DNA of 64,000 nt from Kiritimatiellia bacterium (GCA_017405115.1 JAFRBA010000202.1:1-64000); one strand, 5' to 3'. Shown: positions 1-9,432, numbered from the stretch's first letter. The notes: generated from the letters alone by a model not told the origin. A program made the numbers and translations.

Positions 1-73
1 AGACCTCCCGCAGATGCGCGGGGGATTGCAACGCATTGACGGAAAACGGTCTCTCGCGGGCAAAAGCACCTCA

Positions 74-137
74 ATATTCCAAAATCCCGGGGTGCGGCGC
101 AACGAAGTGAAGCCGCAAGACGGGATTTTTGGAATAT
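74..137. repeat. Long imperfect hairpin (intergenic)
   Basis: ATATTCCAAAATCCCG at 74-89 is matched by its reverse complement at 121-137 with one extra T. Inside the loop GCGGC (95-99) pairs with GCCGC (112-116), so the whole segment can fold into one long hairpin just upstream of the first promoter. It may be a terminator of an upstream gene or a REP/MITE-like element. No T-tract decides between these. Confidence 0.6.
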
Positions 138-158
138 CTGTTTTTCTTCGGTCTCCCC

Positions 159-187
159 TTGCGCGTTGTCCGAGAATATGGTAATAT
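159..187 (+). promoter_or_regulatory. Sigma70-type promoter with extended -10
   Basis: TTGCGC (159-164), a 17-base spacer and TGG-TAATAT (TG at 179-180, hexamer 182-187). It has the same architecture as many promoters in this window and sits about 25 bases before the first start codon. Confidence 0.55.
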
Positions 188-211
188 TCACATTGTAAAG
201 GAGAAACCAGG

Positions 212-1720
212 ATGAAAAAACCGCTTGTATTCGTCGCGGCCGCGTGCGCATGCGCGCTAGCTCTTCATGCAGATTTTGCCTATGACAATGTGTTCAACGC
301 CATTGGTTCCGGAGCTACCGGCACCAACGACCTTAAGTCGACCGGTGGCAGCTGGGTGTTCACGAACGCTGTCGGCCAGGTCGCATTGGAGGGGGGCTCC
401 CTTGCCTTTGATCTTGAAGAGAACAAGTCGATTGAGTTCACGGTGACTGATGGCGCCGCTCCAGACACGAATACCGTCGTCAAGGTCGAAGTGAAGAGTC
501 TGCTCTCTGAGGTGAATACCAACGACTTCCCGACTCGTGCCGAGATGGAGACGCGCCAAGCCCAGCTGGGGTTCGTCGTCGGCATCAACGCGGCCGAGAC
601 GCCCATCGCCACGAACTACTACGCCTGGACGGGTGGAGACTCCTGGACCCTCCTCTCTCACCCCGTGGGGGCCGAGCCGAGCGTCACGAACGAGACGGAC
701 TTCATCGTCACCTTCAACTACATGACCAACGGTTCTCACTCCGTGCAGTTTGACATCGCGAGAGGCGGCAAGACATACCCGCTCAACGGCGGGGCCGCAC
801 TGCCGCTCACCTCCCCGGCCGGTGCTGCCGCGGGCAATGTTGCGGGAATGCGCTGCTACGGCAGCGGCAACCTCAAGTCGGCAGACGGCTCGGTCGGCTT
901 GTCCGTCGCCACGCTTTCCGACGGCGTCAAATACGGCTCTCTGGCGGATGCGGTCACGGCGGCCGGAACTTCCGCAACCACCGTCACCGTCGTTCGGGAG
1001 ACAAGCGAAGACGCCGCGATTCCCGAAGGCTCGAACATCACCATTTCCGATCCGGGCGAAAAGGTGACAGGCATAATCACCGTTCCCGGAGGCACTACTG
1101 TCAAGGTCGACACCACCGTAGCCCAGTTCAACCCCGCGACGAACGGCGTCTACACGATTCCGCTCAAGACGTCCGGTGGAACGGTTGTCATCAATCTGCC
1201 GAGCGACGTCGCGGACTACAAGGAGGTCGCGAGCAACGTCACCGTGTCGGCTGACAATGGGATTGATGTGGAGATCTATACCAAGTCCTCCATCATGCAG
1301 TCTCTGAACCCCGGCACCGACAAGGCCCTCGTCGCGGACGAAACCAAGCTCCGCGAATTTATGAACACCTACGCGAACGAGGCGTATGCCGCAGCCCACG
1401 CAGATGAGGATAGCTTGACGCAGGGGCTGCAGGCGAACGGCGACAACGGGATCCCGCTCTGGGAGAGCTATGTGCTTGGCATAGCGCCGACGGACAGCGT
1501 TGCCCCCGTCACCGTTCCCGCAGGCGATCCCAGCACGTCGCAAATCACGCTCGCGATTCCGGCGATAGTAACTAACAACTACTCTGGCGACTACACCGTC
1601 ACGTATCAGGCTGTCGGCGGAACAAGTGGAGCTTCGACTGCGGACCCGCAGTCCATCGCGGTTCCTCTTGGCACCGGAACGTATACCATCAAGGCGACGC
1701 TGACGCCCAAGTCCGAGTGA
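212..1720 (+). CDS. Secreted protein of unknown function with C-terminal LW-x-SY-x-LG motif
   Basis: A 502-residue protein. It has a clear Sec signal peptide (MKK, hydrophobic core, cleavage near ALHA-D at about residue 20). AAAGGAG at 197-203 lies 8 bases before the ATG and fixes the start. The body is rich in Thr, Ser, Val, Asn and Gly, as in extracellular beta-rich proteins, and no enzymatic motif is seen. Residues around 405-425 (NGIPLWESYVLGIAPTD) resemble a stretch near the C terminus of the papain-like protease at 42.7-44.6 kb, which suggests a shared module. It is first in a run of four exported proteins on the same strand. Exported location is well supported, function is not. Confidence 0.8.
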   Translation: MKKPLVFVAAACACALALHADFAYDNVFNAIGSGATGTNDLKSTGGSWVFTNAVGQVALEGGSLAFDLEENKSIEFTVTDGAAPDTNTVVKVEVKSLLSEVNTNDFPTRAEMETRQAQLGFVVGINAAETPIATNYYAWTGGDSWTLLSHPVGAEPSVTNETDFIVTFNYMTNGSHSVQFDIARGGKTYPLNGGAALPLTSPAGAAAGNVAGMRCYGSGNLKSADGSVGLSVATLSDGVKYGSLADAVTAAGTSATTVTVVRETSEDAAIPEGSNITISDPGEKVTGIITVPGGTTVKVDTTVAQFNPATNGVYTIPLKTSGGTVVINLPSDVADYKEVASNVTVSADNGIDVEIYTKSSIMQSLNPGTDKALVADETKLREFMNTYANEAYAAAHADEDSLTQGLQANGDNGIPLWESYVLGIAPTDSVAPVTVPAGDPSTSQITLAIPAIVTNNYSGDYTVTYQAVGGTSGASTADPQSIAVPLGTGTYTIKATLTPKSE

Positions 1721-1747
1721 CGGCAAACCCCTTAAGGAGCAGCAACG

Positions 1748-2512
1748 ATGAAAAAGTCAGTTATTGCAGGTTTCGCGTGTCTCATGTCCGCGGCGACATT
1801 CGCCGGCATGGACAACATCCTAGTGACATTCTCGACTCCAGGTCCCGACGCGTATGCGGACGGCACGCTGGTTCTGGACGGCGAGTGCTACGCGCTAGTC
1901 TGGACGCGCAGCGGCGCGACTTTCGCGGGCATCAATGCGGACGGAACGGCCGTAGGCGACGACAGCAAGGTCGTGATTGCGGCGCCCGTAGCGAAAAACC
2001 ACAGGTGCCCCAGCATCACCTACCAGATTGATGAGGGCTATGCCGCGGAGAAAGGCTACACCAACGGCACCTGGGGCGTGTATCTGCTCGACACGCGCCG
2101 TTACAAGGCCGATGCGAACGGCGTGATTCTCACAGACGCGAACGGCAACAAGATCGTCGACAGCGTCGGCGGCTCGACCGTGAACGGCTATGGCGAGGTC
2201 AAGACGCTTTCCAGTACGAAGATGGCCTCAGATGCGGCCGGCTCGGCCGTGTCGGTCTCCACAACGAGCGCGGCGCCAGCGAGCGCCTCCAACCTCAAGA
2301 TCAACGACATCCAGTTCGTCGGAGACAACGTCTACATCTACGTGACCGGATCGCTTTCCTGCATGAGCTACGAGCTTAAGTCCGGAGACGCCCCCAACAG
2401 TCTCGCCGCGCCTGCGGACGGCAAGGCCCAGTACGGTGCCGACGAGGGCGAGATGATCATCGTAACGCCGAAGAAGCCCGGCGCACAGTTCTTCCGTGTC
2501 AACCGCAAGTAA
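1748..2512 (+). CDS. Secreted protein of unknown function
   Basis: A 254-residue protein starting MKKSVIAGFACLMSAATFAG, a textbook Sec signal peptide with cleavage probably after TFA. AAGGAG lies 14-9 bases before the start. The mature part is Gly/Ala/Thr/Asp-rich. It contains a conserved-looking stretch (ALVWTRSGATFAGINADG) and a C-terminal ending in a PGAQFFRVNRK strand. That ending recalls the FFR[LV] endings seen in other exported proteins here, such as the papain-like protease (RFFRLSIGL). It lies 27 bases after the preceding secreted protein and 18 before the next, so co-transcription is likely. No known enzyme signature is visible. Confidence 0.75.
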   Translation: MKKSVIAGFACLMSAATFAGMDNILVTFSTPGPDAYADGTLVLDGECYALVWTRSGATFAGINADGTAVGDDSKVVIAAPVAKNHRCPSITYQIDEGYAAEKGYTNGTWGVYLLDTRRYKADANGVILTDANGNKIVDSVGGSTVNGYGEVKTLSSTKMASDAAGSAVSVSTTSAAPASASNLKINDIQFVGDNVYIYVTGSLSCMSYELKSGDAPNSLAAPADGKAQYGADEGEMIIVTPKKPGAQFFRVNRK

Positions 2513-2530
2513 GGAATCGAGGTAACCGAA

Positions 2531-3250
2531 ATGAAGAAACTTCTCTCAATTGCAGTGTGTGCCTCGGCGGTTGCCGCATTCGCCACGACGAATGTTACCT
2601 GTGGAACGGTCGGCGTCACGGCCATCACGAGCACGTACACCAACACGGTTGTCGCGGTATCCTACAAGGAACTCGGCAATCTTGACAGCGACATCACGGT
2701 TTCGAACATCGTCAAGACTGCAAATCTGAGCAATGGCGATCTGCTCTATGTGTTCAGTGGCGGCAAGTACCAGTCGTACACGTTGACGACGGCTGCCGGC
2801 GGTGCCAAGTATTGGGACCGTACGCTTGACTATGTCGTTGGTGCCAATGGTCAGTTGACGACGGACGAAACTCCTGCAGCCAATATTGCGACGCTCGCCT
2901 CCGGTTCTGGCATCTGGCTGGTTCGTCCGAACGGATGGGACGGTGCGAACTTCACATTCTACATCTACGGCAAGCCGTCTGGAGTGACCTCGGTCAGTGT
3001 CGCTGCTGGCGCGACCGCGCTTGTTGGCAACCCGACGCAGAGTAACAAAGCTCCCTCCATTTCGGGCGCGACCTCTGGTGATCAGATTCTCGTTCCTGCC
3101 AACAACAAGGTCGGCATGCAGACCTACAGCTACAACGGATCGGTCTGGTCGACGCGCATAAACAAGAAACGTCAGGAAGGCCTTCCTACGATTAATGCTG
3201 GAACAGGGTTTTGGTATGTGGCCAAGGACGCAGTCAAGATTAACTGGTAA
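2531..3250 (+). CDS. Secreted protein of unknown function
   Basis: A 239-residue protein with an N-terminal signal peptide (MKKLLSIAVCASAVAAFA), cleaved near AFA-TT. The rest is Thr/Asn/Gly/Val-rich and predicted to be beta-rich. It contains a GSGIWLVRPNGWDGANFTFY segment and a C-terminal GTGFWYVAKDAVKINW strand. The two aromatic strand motifs (GSGIWLV and GTGFWYV) may be equivalent strands of a repeated fold. It lies 18 bases downstream of the previous exported protein. No catalytic motif is recognised. Export is clear and function is unknown. Confidence 0.75.
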   Translation: MKKLLSIAVCASAVAAFATTNVTCGTVGVTAITSTYTNTVVAVSYKELGNLDSDITVSNIVKTANLSNGDLLYVFSGGKYQSYTLTTAAGGAKYWDRTLDYVVGANGQLTTDETPAANIATLASGSGIWLVRPNGWDGANFTFYIYGKPSGVTSVSVAAGATALVGNPTQSNKAPSISGATSGDQILVPANNKVGMQTYSYNGSVWSTRINKKRQEGLPTINAGTGFWYVAKDAVKINW

Positions 3251-3291
3251 GGGTAAGGAGTAGAAGAAGAAACCTCAAGAAAGTGAATGCA

Positions 3292-3783
3292 ATGAAAAAA
3301 GCACTCTGTGTTGTAGTTCTTCTTGGAGCAATGGCCGCTTCGGCGGAAGACTCCTACCTCTATTGGATGGTCGGAAGTGATGCGGGCGATTATAGCTACG
3401 CGCGGATACGGGATGATCGCGGTAACTATCTGTCGATCTACGATAGTGGGTTTGACAGTGAGTACGCAGATTCCGTAGACAAGTCCATATCTAAAACGAA
3501 TGTTGACGATCTACGGACATACAACGAGGGACTTTATGCTGCCCTTGCTACAAGTCCTGTTTCGTCGTTCGTGGTCGAGTTGTATAATGCTGACAATAAG
3601 TTCGTCTCGCAGGCAGTGCTTCCCTATAGCGAGGGCAGCATTTATACAGGCGGCATTGCGGCCCCTGCGGCTTCATGGGCGACATTCACCTCCTTTGCGG
3701 TTCCCGAGCCAAGTTCGGGTCTGCTGATGCTGATCGGCTGCGCGATGCTCGGTCTTCGCCGTCGGAGGCAGAAGGTCGCGTGA
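3292..3783 (+). CDS. PEP-CTERM sorted exported protein
   Basis: The N terminus (MKKALCVVVLLGAMAASAE) is a signal peptide. The C terminus is a complete PEP-CTERM signal: VPEPSSG, a hydrophobic helix (LLMLIGCAMLGL) and an Arg cluster (RRRRQ). In other bacteria this tripartite tail is cut and sorted by exosortase/EpsH, usually in exopolysaccharide-producing species. No exosortase gene is visible here. The in-frame GTG at 3283 is an alternative start. ATG at 3292 is preferred because it gives a canonical MKK leader, although neither has a strong Shine-Dalgarno. A terminator follows, so it ends the transcription unit. Confidence 0.8.
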   Translation: MKKALCVVVLLGAMAASAEDSYLYWMVGSDAGDYSYARIRDDRGNYLSIYDSGFDSEYADSVDKSISKTNVDDLRTYNEGLYAALATSPVSSFVVELYNADNKFVSQAVLPYSEGSIYTGGIAAPAASWATFTSFAVPEPSSGLLMLIGCAMLGLRRRRQKVA

Positions 3784-3803
3784 GCGTATCGGGTCATATA
3801 ACG

Positions 3804-3841
3804 AAAAAGCCCTTCCGCAAAAAGGCGGGTGGGCTTTTTTG
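3804..3841 (+). terminator. Rho-independent terminator
   Basis: AAAAAGCCC (3804-3812) pairs with GGGCTTTTT (3831-3839), and the 3' arm runs into a T-tract. It lies 20 bases after the PEP-CTERM gene stop. Confidence 0.85.
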
Positions 3842-3896
3842 TTAGTCAGCTGCTGTACCATACCACCATTCCACTCATAGTTAAGGAGATAGCCCC

Positions 3897-6164
3897 ATGC
3901 GTGACATGACCAAAGGAGACGGAAGTCTCGGCACTCACAATGTCTTGCTCGCCCTCGCGGTCGGCATAATCACGTGCGCGGTGATTTTCGTCTGGGGCGT
4001 GCCGGGCCTTGATCCGTCGCTCTGGAACGAAACCGCCGTTGCGGCCGGAATTCGCCCGCCCCGGACGATTTTCCCAGGCTACTGGCGCATCCTCTCGAAG
4101 TCGCTCTTCGCGGCGGTCGGCGTCGATTCTGCCGTCGGGATGCTGTCGGTAGTCGGCATCGCGCTCGGCGGAATCTGCTCTGCGCTCGTGTTTTTAATCG
4201 CACGCCAGGTTCTTGCGCTCCTGATACGCACGGGCAAGACATACCCCGTGTGGCATCGCTTCATTGCCCCATTCTTCGCGTTCGTGGCGGCGTTGCTTTT
4301 CGGCATAAGCGATCCGTTCAGCAACATGGCGCGCGTGTTTTCGCCGGATGAACTGCGGTTCCTGATCCTTCTCGTGGGCATCCACCTCACGCTTCGCTGG
4401 TTCGTGATCGGCGGAAACTGGCGGATATTCCTCGTGATGGCTCTGATGGGCCTTATGGCGGCGGAGACGCCGTTTGCGTTTCTTCTTCCTGTGCTGTTCT
4501 TTTTCGCATACAGAAGCGTCTGGAATCGCATCATGGACGGACTCTTCGAACAGCCGGAACAGCTGCCCGACCCCGAAGACCTGCCGAAGTGGCGCATGTT
4601 CTTCCTCTTTCTCGGCGGTCTGGCGCTTGGGGTCTGGGCCAACGCCATGCAGTTCGTGTCCCTCGGCGGGCTGGAGGCGAACGGATGGGATGCGTGTAAC
4701 ATATATTTCCGGTACGGCGGCGGCTATTGGCATGTGCTGGCCGACGCCGGAACGTTGCTTGGCTGGGTGCTTGGCCTTGGCTTCTGCGTTCTGCCGTTGC
4801 TGGTCACGTTGAGGCTTTTTCCGTTGGTGGTGCGCGACGACCGGTCGATGCCGTTCAACCTCGGCGTCTCCATGTTCTTCGTCGGCGCGATGGCCGTGAT
4901 GCAGTGCGGCGCCTTTCCTTCGGCGCGCTTCTGGACGTTCACGAAGGACGTCGCGATGGTGCCCAGCAACTTCCTGCTCGTGTTCTTCGTCTTTTGCGCG
5001 ATGATTGCTATCGCGCTTTTCGGGGCGGCGTTCGCCTTCGAGTGCCAGCGCACCTACCTGGCGGAGGACGAGGAGAGCGCCCCCCCTCCCGGACCGCTTC
5101 TGAAGGCGACGGGTCCCTTGCTCGCGGTTGCTGTCGTCGCCCTGGCTCTCGTCCACGTCCCGAAACCCGTTGAGACGGAGATGCAGCGGATAGTCGACGA
5201 GGCCATCGACGAGACCGTGGAGGAATGCGGCGACGCAAAGTACCTGTTCACCGACGGGAATCTCGACACGGCGATTGAACTTGTCGCCGCTAAGAAAGGC
5301 AAGCCCCTGCGGACGCTCAACATGATGTCGGGGGCGACCGAATGGGAGATAAACCTCCGCAGGAACCTCTTCGACAAGAGCAGCGAGGACTACAAGTCGG
5401 CCGAGACCGGCGTGCCAGTGCTCCTTCGCATTTGGGCTGGCGAAAAGCCAGGCGGGATGGACGACGCGGCCATCCAGCTCGGGTTCGAGTTCTGGAAGCG
5501 CGAGAAGAAGCCCCTGCCTACGATTTCAGGCCTCGTCGCGCGGACTCGCGGGCTTGATCCCGCAGCCGTCTCTAACGGCGTCGCGAGGGCGAACGCCCTT
5601 GCTGAGCGCATCCTGGAGCTGTCGCCGAAGCTGGACAGCTTCGACCCTTCGCCCGCGCTTGCGAACGCGCTATGGTCGGTGAACTGGCGACTTTCGCGCC
5701 TCGCGCGCCTGCGCGAAGAATCGGATCTCGCCGACAAGCTCGATCTCGCGAACACGGCCCTTACGCGAATGCTGTCGATCATCGAGTACGAGCGCACGCG
5801 CACGCTTATGCAGATGACGCCGAGGGAGGGGCTTCAGTTTGCGCTGCGGCGCGCGAACTTCGCCGAGGCGCGGCGCTACTCCGCGGCGATCCTCAGCTAC
5901 GACGAAGACGACCCCGAGGCCAACTTCGCAATGGGCATGAGCGCGCTCATGGCGAAGCAGATGAACGACGCAGAGCGCTATCTGAAGCGCGTGCTGAAGA
6001 GGCGCCCGAACGAGCCTGCGGCGCTGAACAACCTTTCCATAATCTATCGCAAGCAGAAGCGCTGGAAGGAGGCGGAGGACTTCGCGCGGAGGGCGATGAA
6101 GCTGCTGCCCGACTCCCCGGAGGTGAGGCAGACCCTCTCCGACGCGCTGAAAAAGGCTCCGTGA
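3897..6164 (+). CDS. Polytopic membrane protein with C-terminal TPR repeats
   Basis: A 755-residue protein. About ten hydrophobic segments lie in residues 15-425, starting with VLLALAVGIITCAVIFVWGV. A soluble C-terminal half ends in TPR-like helices, with the best repeat around 660-745 (DPEANFAMGMSALMAKQ, then EPAALNNLSIIYRKQKRW). The layout resembles DUF2723-type or glycosyltransferase-like integral membrane proteins fused to TPRs, but no catalytic DE/DD loop can be assigned securely. TAAGGAG lies 8 bases before the ATG. A MATE transporter starts 7 bases after the stop, so the genes are probably co-transcribed. A role in envelope or glycan assembly is only a guess. Confidence 0.75.
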   Translation: MRDMTKGDGSLGTHNVLLALAVGIITCAVIFVWGVPGLDPSLWNETAVAAGIRPPRTIFPGYWRILSKSLFAAVGVDSAVGMLSVVGIALGGICSALVFLIARQVLALLIRTGKTYPVWHRFIAPFFAFVAALLFGISDPFSNMARVFSPDELRFLILLVGIHLTLRWFVIGGNWRIFLVMALMGLMAAETPFAFLLPVLFFFAYRSVWNRIMDGLFEQPEQLPDPEDLPKWRMFFLFLGGLALGVWANAMQFVSLGGLEANGWDACNIYFRYGGGYWHVLADAGTLLGWVLGLGFCVLPLLVTLRLFPLVVRDDRSMPFNLGVSMFFVGAMAVMQCGAFPSARFWTFTKDVAMVPSNFLLVFFVFCAMIAIALFGAAFAFECQRTYLAEDEESAPPPGPLLKATGPLLAVAVVALALVHVPKPVETEMQRIVDEAIDETVEECGDAKYLFTDGNLDTAIELVAAKKGKPLRTLNMMSGATEWEINLRRNLFDKSSEDYKSAETGVPVLLRIWAGEKPGGMDDAAIQLGFEFWKREKKPLPTISGLVARTRGLDPAAVSNGVARANALAERILELSPKLDSFDPSPALANALWSVNWRLSRLARLREESDLADKLDLANTALTRMLSIIEYERTRTLMQMTPREGLQFALRRANFAEARRYSAAILSYDEDDPEANFAMGMSALMAKQMNDAERYLKRVLKRRPNEPAALNNLSIIYRKQKRWKEAEDFARRAMKLLPDSPEVRQTLSDALKKAP

Positions 6165-6171
6165 CGGTGGC

Positions 6172-7506
6172 GTGAAGCCATATCTCGAAATAATCCGGCT
6201 TGCGTGGCCGCTCGCGCTCGGCATGGTCAACAATGCCGTCATGCAGTTCGTCGACCGCGCATTTCTCGCAGGGCACTCCATGGAGGCGTTCGAGGCGGTG
6301 CTGCCGGCCTCGGCGCTGTGCTGGATGTTCGTCGGCTTCTTCCAGTCCGTGGTGGCGTATTCCGGCGTGTTCGTGGCGCAGTACCACGGCGCAGGCAACC
6401 CGAGGATGTGCGGCGTGTGCCACAAGGCCGCCACGCTGATCGCCATCTGCTCGGGCGCGCTCGTGGCGGCGCTCGTGCCCGTCGCGAACTGGGTGCTTCT
6501 CAGGACCGCGCCGTCTGCGGAGCTGCTGGCGATGGAGCGCGAGTACTGCGGCATATGCCTCGCGGGCGGCTTCTTCGTGTGCGCGCAGATGGCCGCGGCG
6601 TCGTACTTCACCGGCCGCGGGCTGACGAGGGTGGTGTTTTGGGTGAACCTCGGGGGCAACCTCCTGAACATCGCGCTCGACCCGTTCCTGATTTTCGGGT
6701 GGTGCGGCCTGCCGGAGCTCGGAATCGCCGGCGCCGCGTACGCCACGGTGTTCTCGATGGCGGTGCAGTGGCTCGTGCTCGCGGCGCTGGCGCTCGGCGA
6801 CATGCGGCGCGAACGCGGGGGCCAGGGCGCGTTGGAGAGCGTCGGGGGCGTTCTCATGCGCATCCTGCGGTATGGCGTGCCGTCGGGGGCGTACAGCGTG
6901 CTCAGCATGTTGTCGTTCACCGTCTTCGTCTTCGTTACGGAGAAGGTGGGGAACCTGGAGTTCGCGGTCTCGAACGCCGTCTTCACTGTCAACTATCTCC
7001 TGTACGCGCCGATGGAGGGGTTCTCCGTGGGGGCGCAGACGCTCGTGGGGCAGGCGCGCGGCCGCGGCGACGACGAGGCGGCGACGCTTGCCGCGCGGCG
7101 CACCGTCCTGCTTGCCGCGCTTGTCGCGCTTGTGCTCGCGCTCGTCGTGCTGGCGTTCTGCCGCCCCGTGCTTGCGATATTCGCGCCGGCGGACCCGGCG
7201 CTGTCGGAGCGGTTCCTCTCGCTAGGGTTCGTGCTCTTCCTCCTGATGGGGTGCTGGCTTGTCCTGGATTCCGTCGACACCGTGGTCTGCGGGGCGCTGC
7301 GCGGCGCGGGAGACACGAAGTTCGTGATGCTGTGGATGACGTTCTGCGCCTTCGGCGTGTGGCTCCCCCTCGTATGGCTCGTGTCGGTGGTCAGGTTCAC
7401 GATGCCGATGCTGTGGACCACGACCGTCGTCTACGTGGCGGTCTTGTTCGTGGGCTCGGTCCTGCGGTGGCGGCGCGGCGCATGGAGGAGGATAAGGATT
7501 GTGTGA
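6172..7506 (+). CDS. MATE family multidrug/cation antiporter
   Basis: A 444-residue, 12-helix protein of the MatE (NorM/DinF) family. It exchanges drugs or other organic substrates for Na+ or H+ across the inner membrane. The N-terminal stretch (LAWPLALGMVNNAVMQFVDR, then FLAGHSMEA) and the second-half repeat (RYGVPSGAYSVLSMLSFTVF) are the two pseudo-symmetric MATE halves. The conserved loop GRGLTRVVFWVNLGGNLLNI matches the family. Translation appears to start at GTG 6172, just after the previous stop. The length is normal for the family. The substrate cannot be deduced. Confidence 0.9.
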   Translation: MKPYLEIIRLAWPLALGMVNNAVMQFVDRAFLAGHSMEAFEAVLPASALCWMFVGFFQSVVAYSGVFVAQYHGAGNPRMCGVCHKAATLIAICSGALVAALVPVANWVLLRTAPSAELLAMEREYCGICLAGGFFVCAQMAAASYFTGRGLTRVVFWVNLGGNLLNIALDPFLIFGWCGLPELGIAGAAYATVFSMAVQWLVLAALALGDMRRERGGQGALESVGGVLMRILRYGVPSGAYSVLSMLSFTVFVFVTEKVGNLEFAVSNAVFTVNYLLYAPMEGFSVGAQTLVGQARGRGDDEAATLAARRTVLLAALVALVLALVVLAFCRPVLAIFAPADPALSERFLSLGFVLFLLMGCWLVLDSVDTVVCGALRGAGDTKFVMLWMTFCAFGVWLPLVWLVSVVRFTMPMLWTTTVVYVAVLFVGSVLRWRRGAWRRIRIV

Positions 7507-7507
7507 C

Positions 7508-8779
7508 ATGACGGCTTTTCTGCTCCAGGTCCTGGTTCTGCTTGTCCTGTGCGCGCTGTCGGCGTTCTTCTCAGGGTCGGAGACGATCCTCTTCTCCGTG
7601 ACGCCGGCGCAGCGCCAGCGCATCCGCGCCCGCGACGCCGCGGCGGACGAGCGCATCGGGCGATGCCTGTCGGACTCCGCGCTGCTTCTATCCACGCTCA
7701 TCGTCGGCAACACGCTCGTGAACTTCGCCATAGCGTCGCTCGGCTACCGGGTCTTTGTGTCCGTGCTGCCCGACGTCGGCGGGTTCGTCGCCGTGCCGGC
7801 GATGACGCTGCTGCTGCTGCTCTTCGGCGAAATAACCCCGAAGCAGATCGCCCTGCGCCGGGCCGAGCGGCTTGCGCCCGTGTGCGCGCGGCTGATGCTG
7901 TTCTGGGGCACCGTGCTCGCGCCCTTCAACGTGGTGCTGCGCGCGGTCTCCAAGGCGTTCGCCAAGTCGCTCAGCCGCGAGCGCCGCGCCCTCTCCGACG
8001 GCGAGCTCGTGTCGGTGCTGGAGTTCGCCACGGAGCGCGGGGAGTTCGCCCCTGCCGACGTCGAGATGATCGAGGGCGTGCTGCGGCTCTCCGAGCTCTG
8101 TGCCAACGACGAGATGATCCCCCGCGTCGACATGGAGACGTACGACCTCGACCTGCCGGAAGACGCGCGCTCCGCCGCGCTCGGGCGCGCCACGCACCGC
8201 CACCTGCCGGTCATCCGCCGCACGCCGGACGCCGTGGAGGGCGTCTACGACCGCAAGACGGGGCGCATAGAGGACGCGCTGTTCGTGCCGGAGACAGTCC
8301 CGCTCGACGACCTGCTTATGACATTCCGCCGCAGCGGCAAGCCGCTCGCCGTGGTGCTGGACGAGTACGGCGGGACCGCCGGCATGATCTCGCCTTCGGA
8401 CATCCTGGAGATAATCTTCGGCCCGCAGGTCTTCGGCGGCGCGGCGGACGAGCCGGCGATAACCCGCACCGGCCCGCGCACCTGGGAAATCGACGCCAGG
8501 GCAAACCTCGACGAGATCAACCGCGAGCTCGGCGTAGAGCTCGAGGCGGACGACGCGGACCGGCTCTCCGGATGGGTCGCGTTCCATGCGGAGAGGCTGC
8601 CGCACGTCGGGCAGGAGATCGAGGCCGACGGCTGCCGCGCCACCATCCTGCGCCGCCGCCACAGGCGCGTCACGCTCGTGCGGCTGGAGGTGCTCGACTT
8701 CCCGTCCGCGGAATCGGACGCCAGCATCATCGCGGAAACCGACGAAGAGGTCGAGAAGACCGAGGAGGACAACGAATGA
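7508..8779 (+). CDS. CNNM/CorC-type DUF21-CBS hemolysin-family protein
   Basis: DUF21 transmembrane domain in about residues 1-185 (SAFFSGSETILFSVTPAQR near the N terminus is the hallmark). A CBS pair follows at about 205-325 (EMIPRVDMETYD; LAVVLDEYGGTAGMISPSD) and then a CorC_HlyC domain. These proteins are implicated in Mg2+/Co2+ efflux or membrane-protein integrity, and not in hemolysis as first named. GGAGGATAAGG at 7485-7495 points to ATG 7508. An in-frame TTG at 7499 is less likely. The gene overlaps its partner at 8776 through ATGA, and such tandem DUF21 pairs are known in related phyla. Confidence 0.88.
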   Translation: MTAFLLQVLVLLVLCALSAFFSGSETILFSVTPAQRQRIRARDAAADERIGRCLSDSALLLSTLIVGNTLVNFAIASLGYRVFVSVLPDVGGFVAVPAMTLLLLLFGEITPKQIALRRAERLAPVCARLMLFWGTVLAPFNVVLRAVSKAFAKSLSRERRALSDGELVSVLEFATERGEFAPADVEMIEGVLRLSELCANDEMIPRVDMETYDLDLPEDARSAALGRATHRHLPVIRRTPDAVEGVYDRKTGRIEDALFVPETVPLDDLLMTFRRSGKPLAVVLDEYGGTAGMISPSDILEIIFGPQVFGGAADEPAITRTGPRTWEIDARANLDEINRELGVELEADDADRLSGWVAFHAERLPHVGQEIEADGCRATILRRRHRRVTLVRLEVLDFPSAESDASIIAETDEEVEKTEEDNE

Positions 8780-9432
8780 GCGTATTGCTTCTGTCTGCGG
8801 CGATGGCGCTTGCGCTTGCCGCGGCCGCGTTCTGCGCCGGCACAGAGACTGGACTGCTTTCGGTGAGCCGGGGCCGCGTACTGCACATGGCGCGGCAGGG
8901 CGGAGTTCGGGCGAAGGTCGTGCTTGGCGCGCTTTCCGACCTTTCCCGCACGATGACGGCGCTGCTCGTGGGCAACAACCTCGCCGCCGTCTCATACTCG
9001 TCCGCCTCCGCAGCGCTTTCCACCGTCGTGTTCGCGGGAGAGCCGGCGGCGCAGGCTGCATGGGGCGCGGGCGCGGCCTTCGCGATGCTGTGCCTTGGCG
9101 AGTTCCTCCCGAAGCTATTCCTGTCCGCTCGCCCATTGAGCCGCATGCTTGCGCTTGCGCCGGTCTGGCGGATCGTCGCTCGGGTGCTTGTCCCGGTCGG
9201 CAGCGTCGTGCAGAGCGCCATCAGCCGCTTTCTGCCGCGCCGGGAGCAGGATCCCAGCCTCACTCCCGACGCCGTGCTTCGCGTCCTTGAGGACCGCAAG
9301 GACGGCGTGAAGCTCTCCGACTTCGAGAGCGCGCTGATAGGCCGGCTCATGGTGCTGCGCAAGCGGGGCGAGTTCGTGACGCCCGATTCGCTTCTGGCCG
9401 CGCTCGACGGAGATCCGGAGGACGAACCGTGA
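8776..9432 (+). CDS. Second DUF21 protein lacking CBS and CorC domains
   Basis: A 218-residue protein. The DUF21 hallmark (FCAGTETGLLSVSRGRVLHM) is followed by LVGNNLAAVSYSSAS and CLGEFLPKLFLSARPL, closely paralleling the upstream paralogue (LIVGNTLVNF; LFGEITPKQIALRRAE). After the membrane domain only a short tail is left. The CBS pair and CorC_HlyC domain are absent, so it is about half the family's usual length. It overlaps the upstream stop by ATGA, so translation is coupled and the two may form a heteromer. The truncated architecture seems intact, not a broken gene. Confidence 0.85.
   Translation: MSVLLLSAAMALALAAAAFCAGTETGLLSVSRGRVLHMARQGGVRAKVVLGALSDLSRTMTALLVGNNLAAVSYSSASAALSTVVFAGEPAAQAAWGAGAAFAMLCLGEFLPKLFLSARPLSRMLALAPVWRIVARVLVPVGSVVQSAISRFLPRREQDPSLTPDAVLRVLEDRKDGVKLSDFESALIGRLMVLRKRGEFVTPDSLLAALDGDPEDEP

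Noticed and set aside
257..1726. Long minus-strand frame opposite the first secreted protein
   Set aside because: The product is Arg/Gly/Val-rich without domains, while the plus-strand gene has a signal peptide and Shine-Dalgarno.
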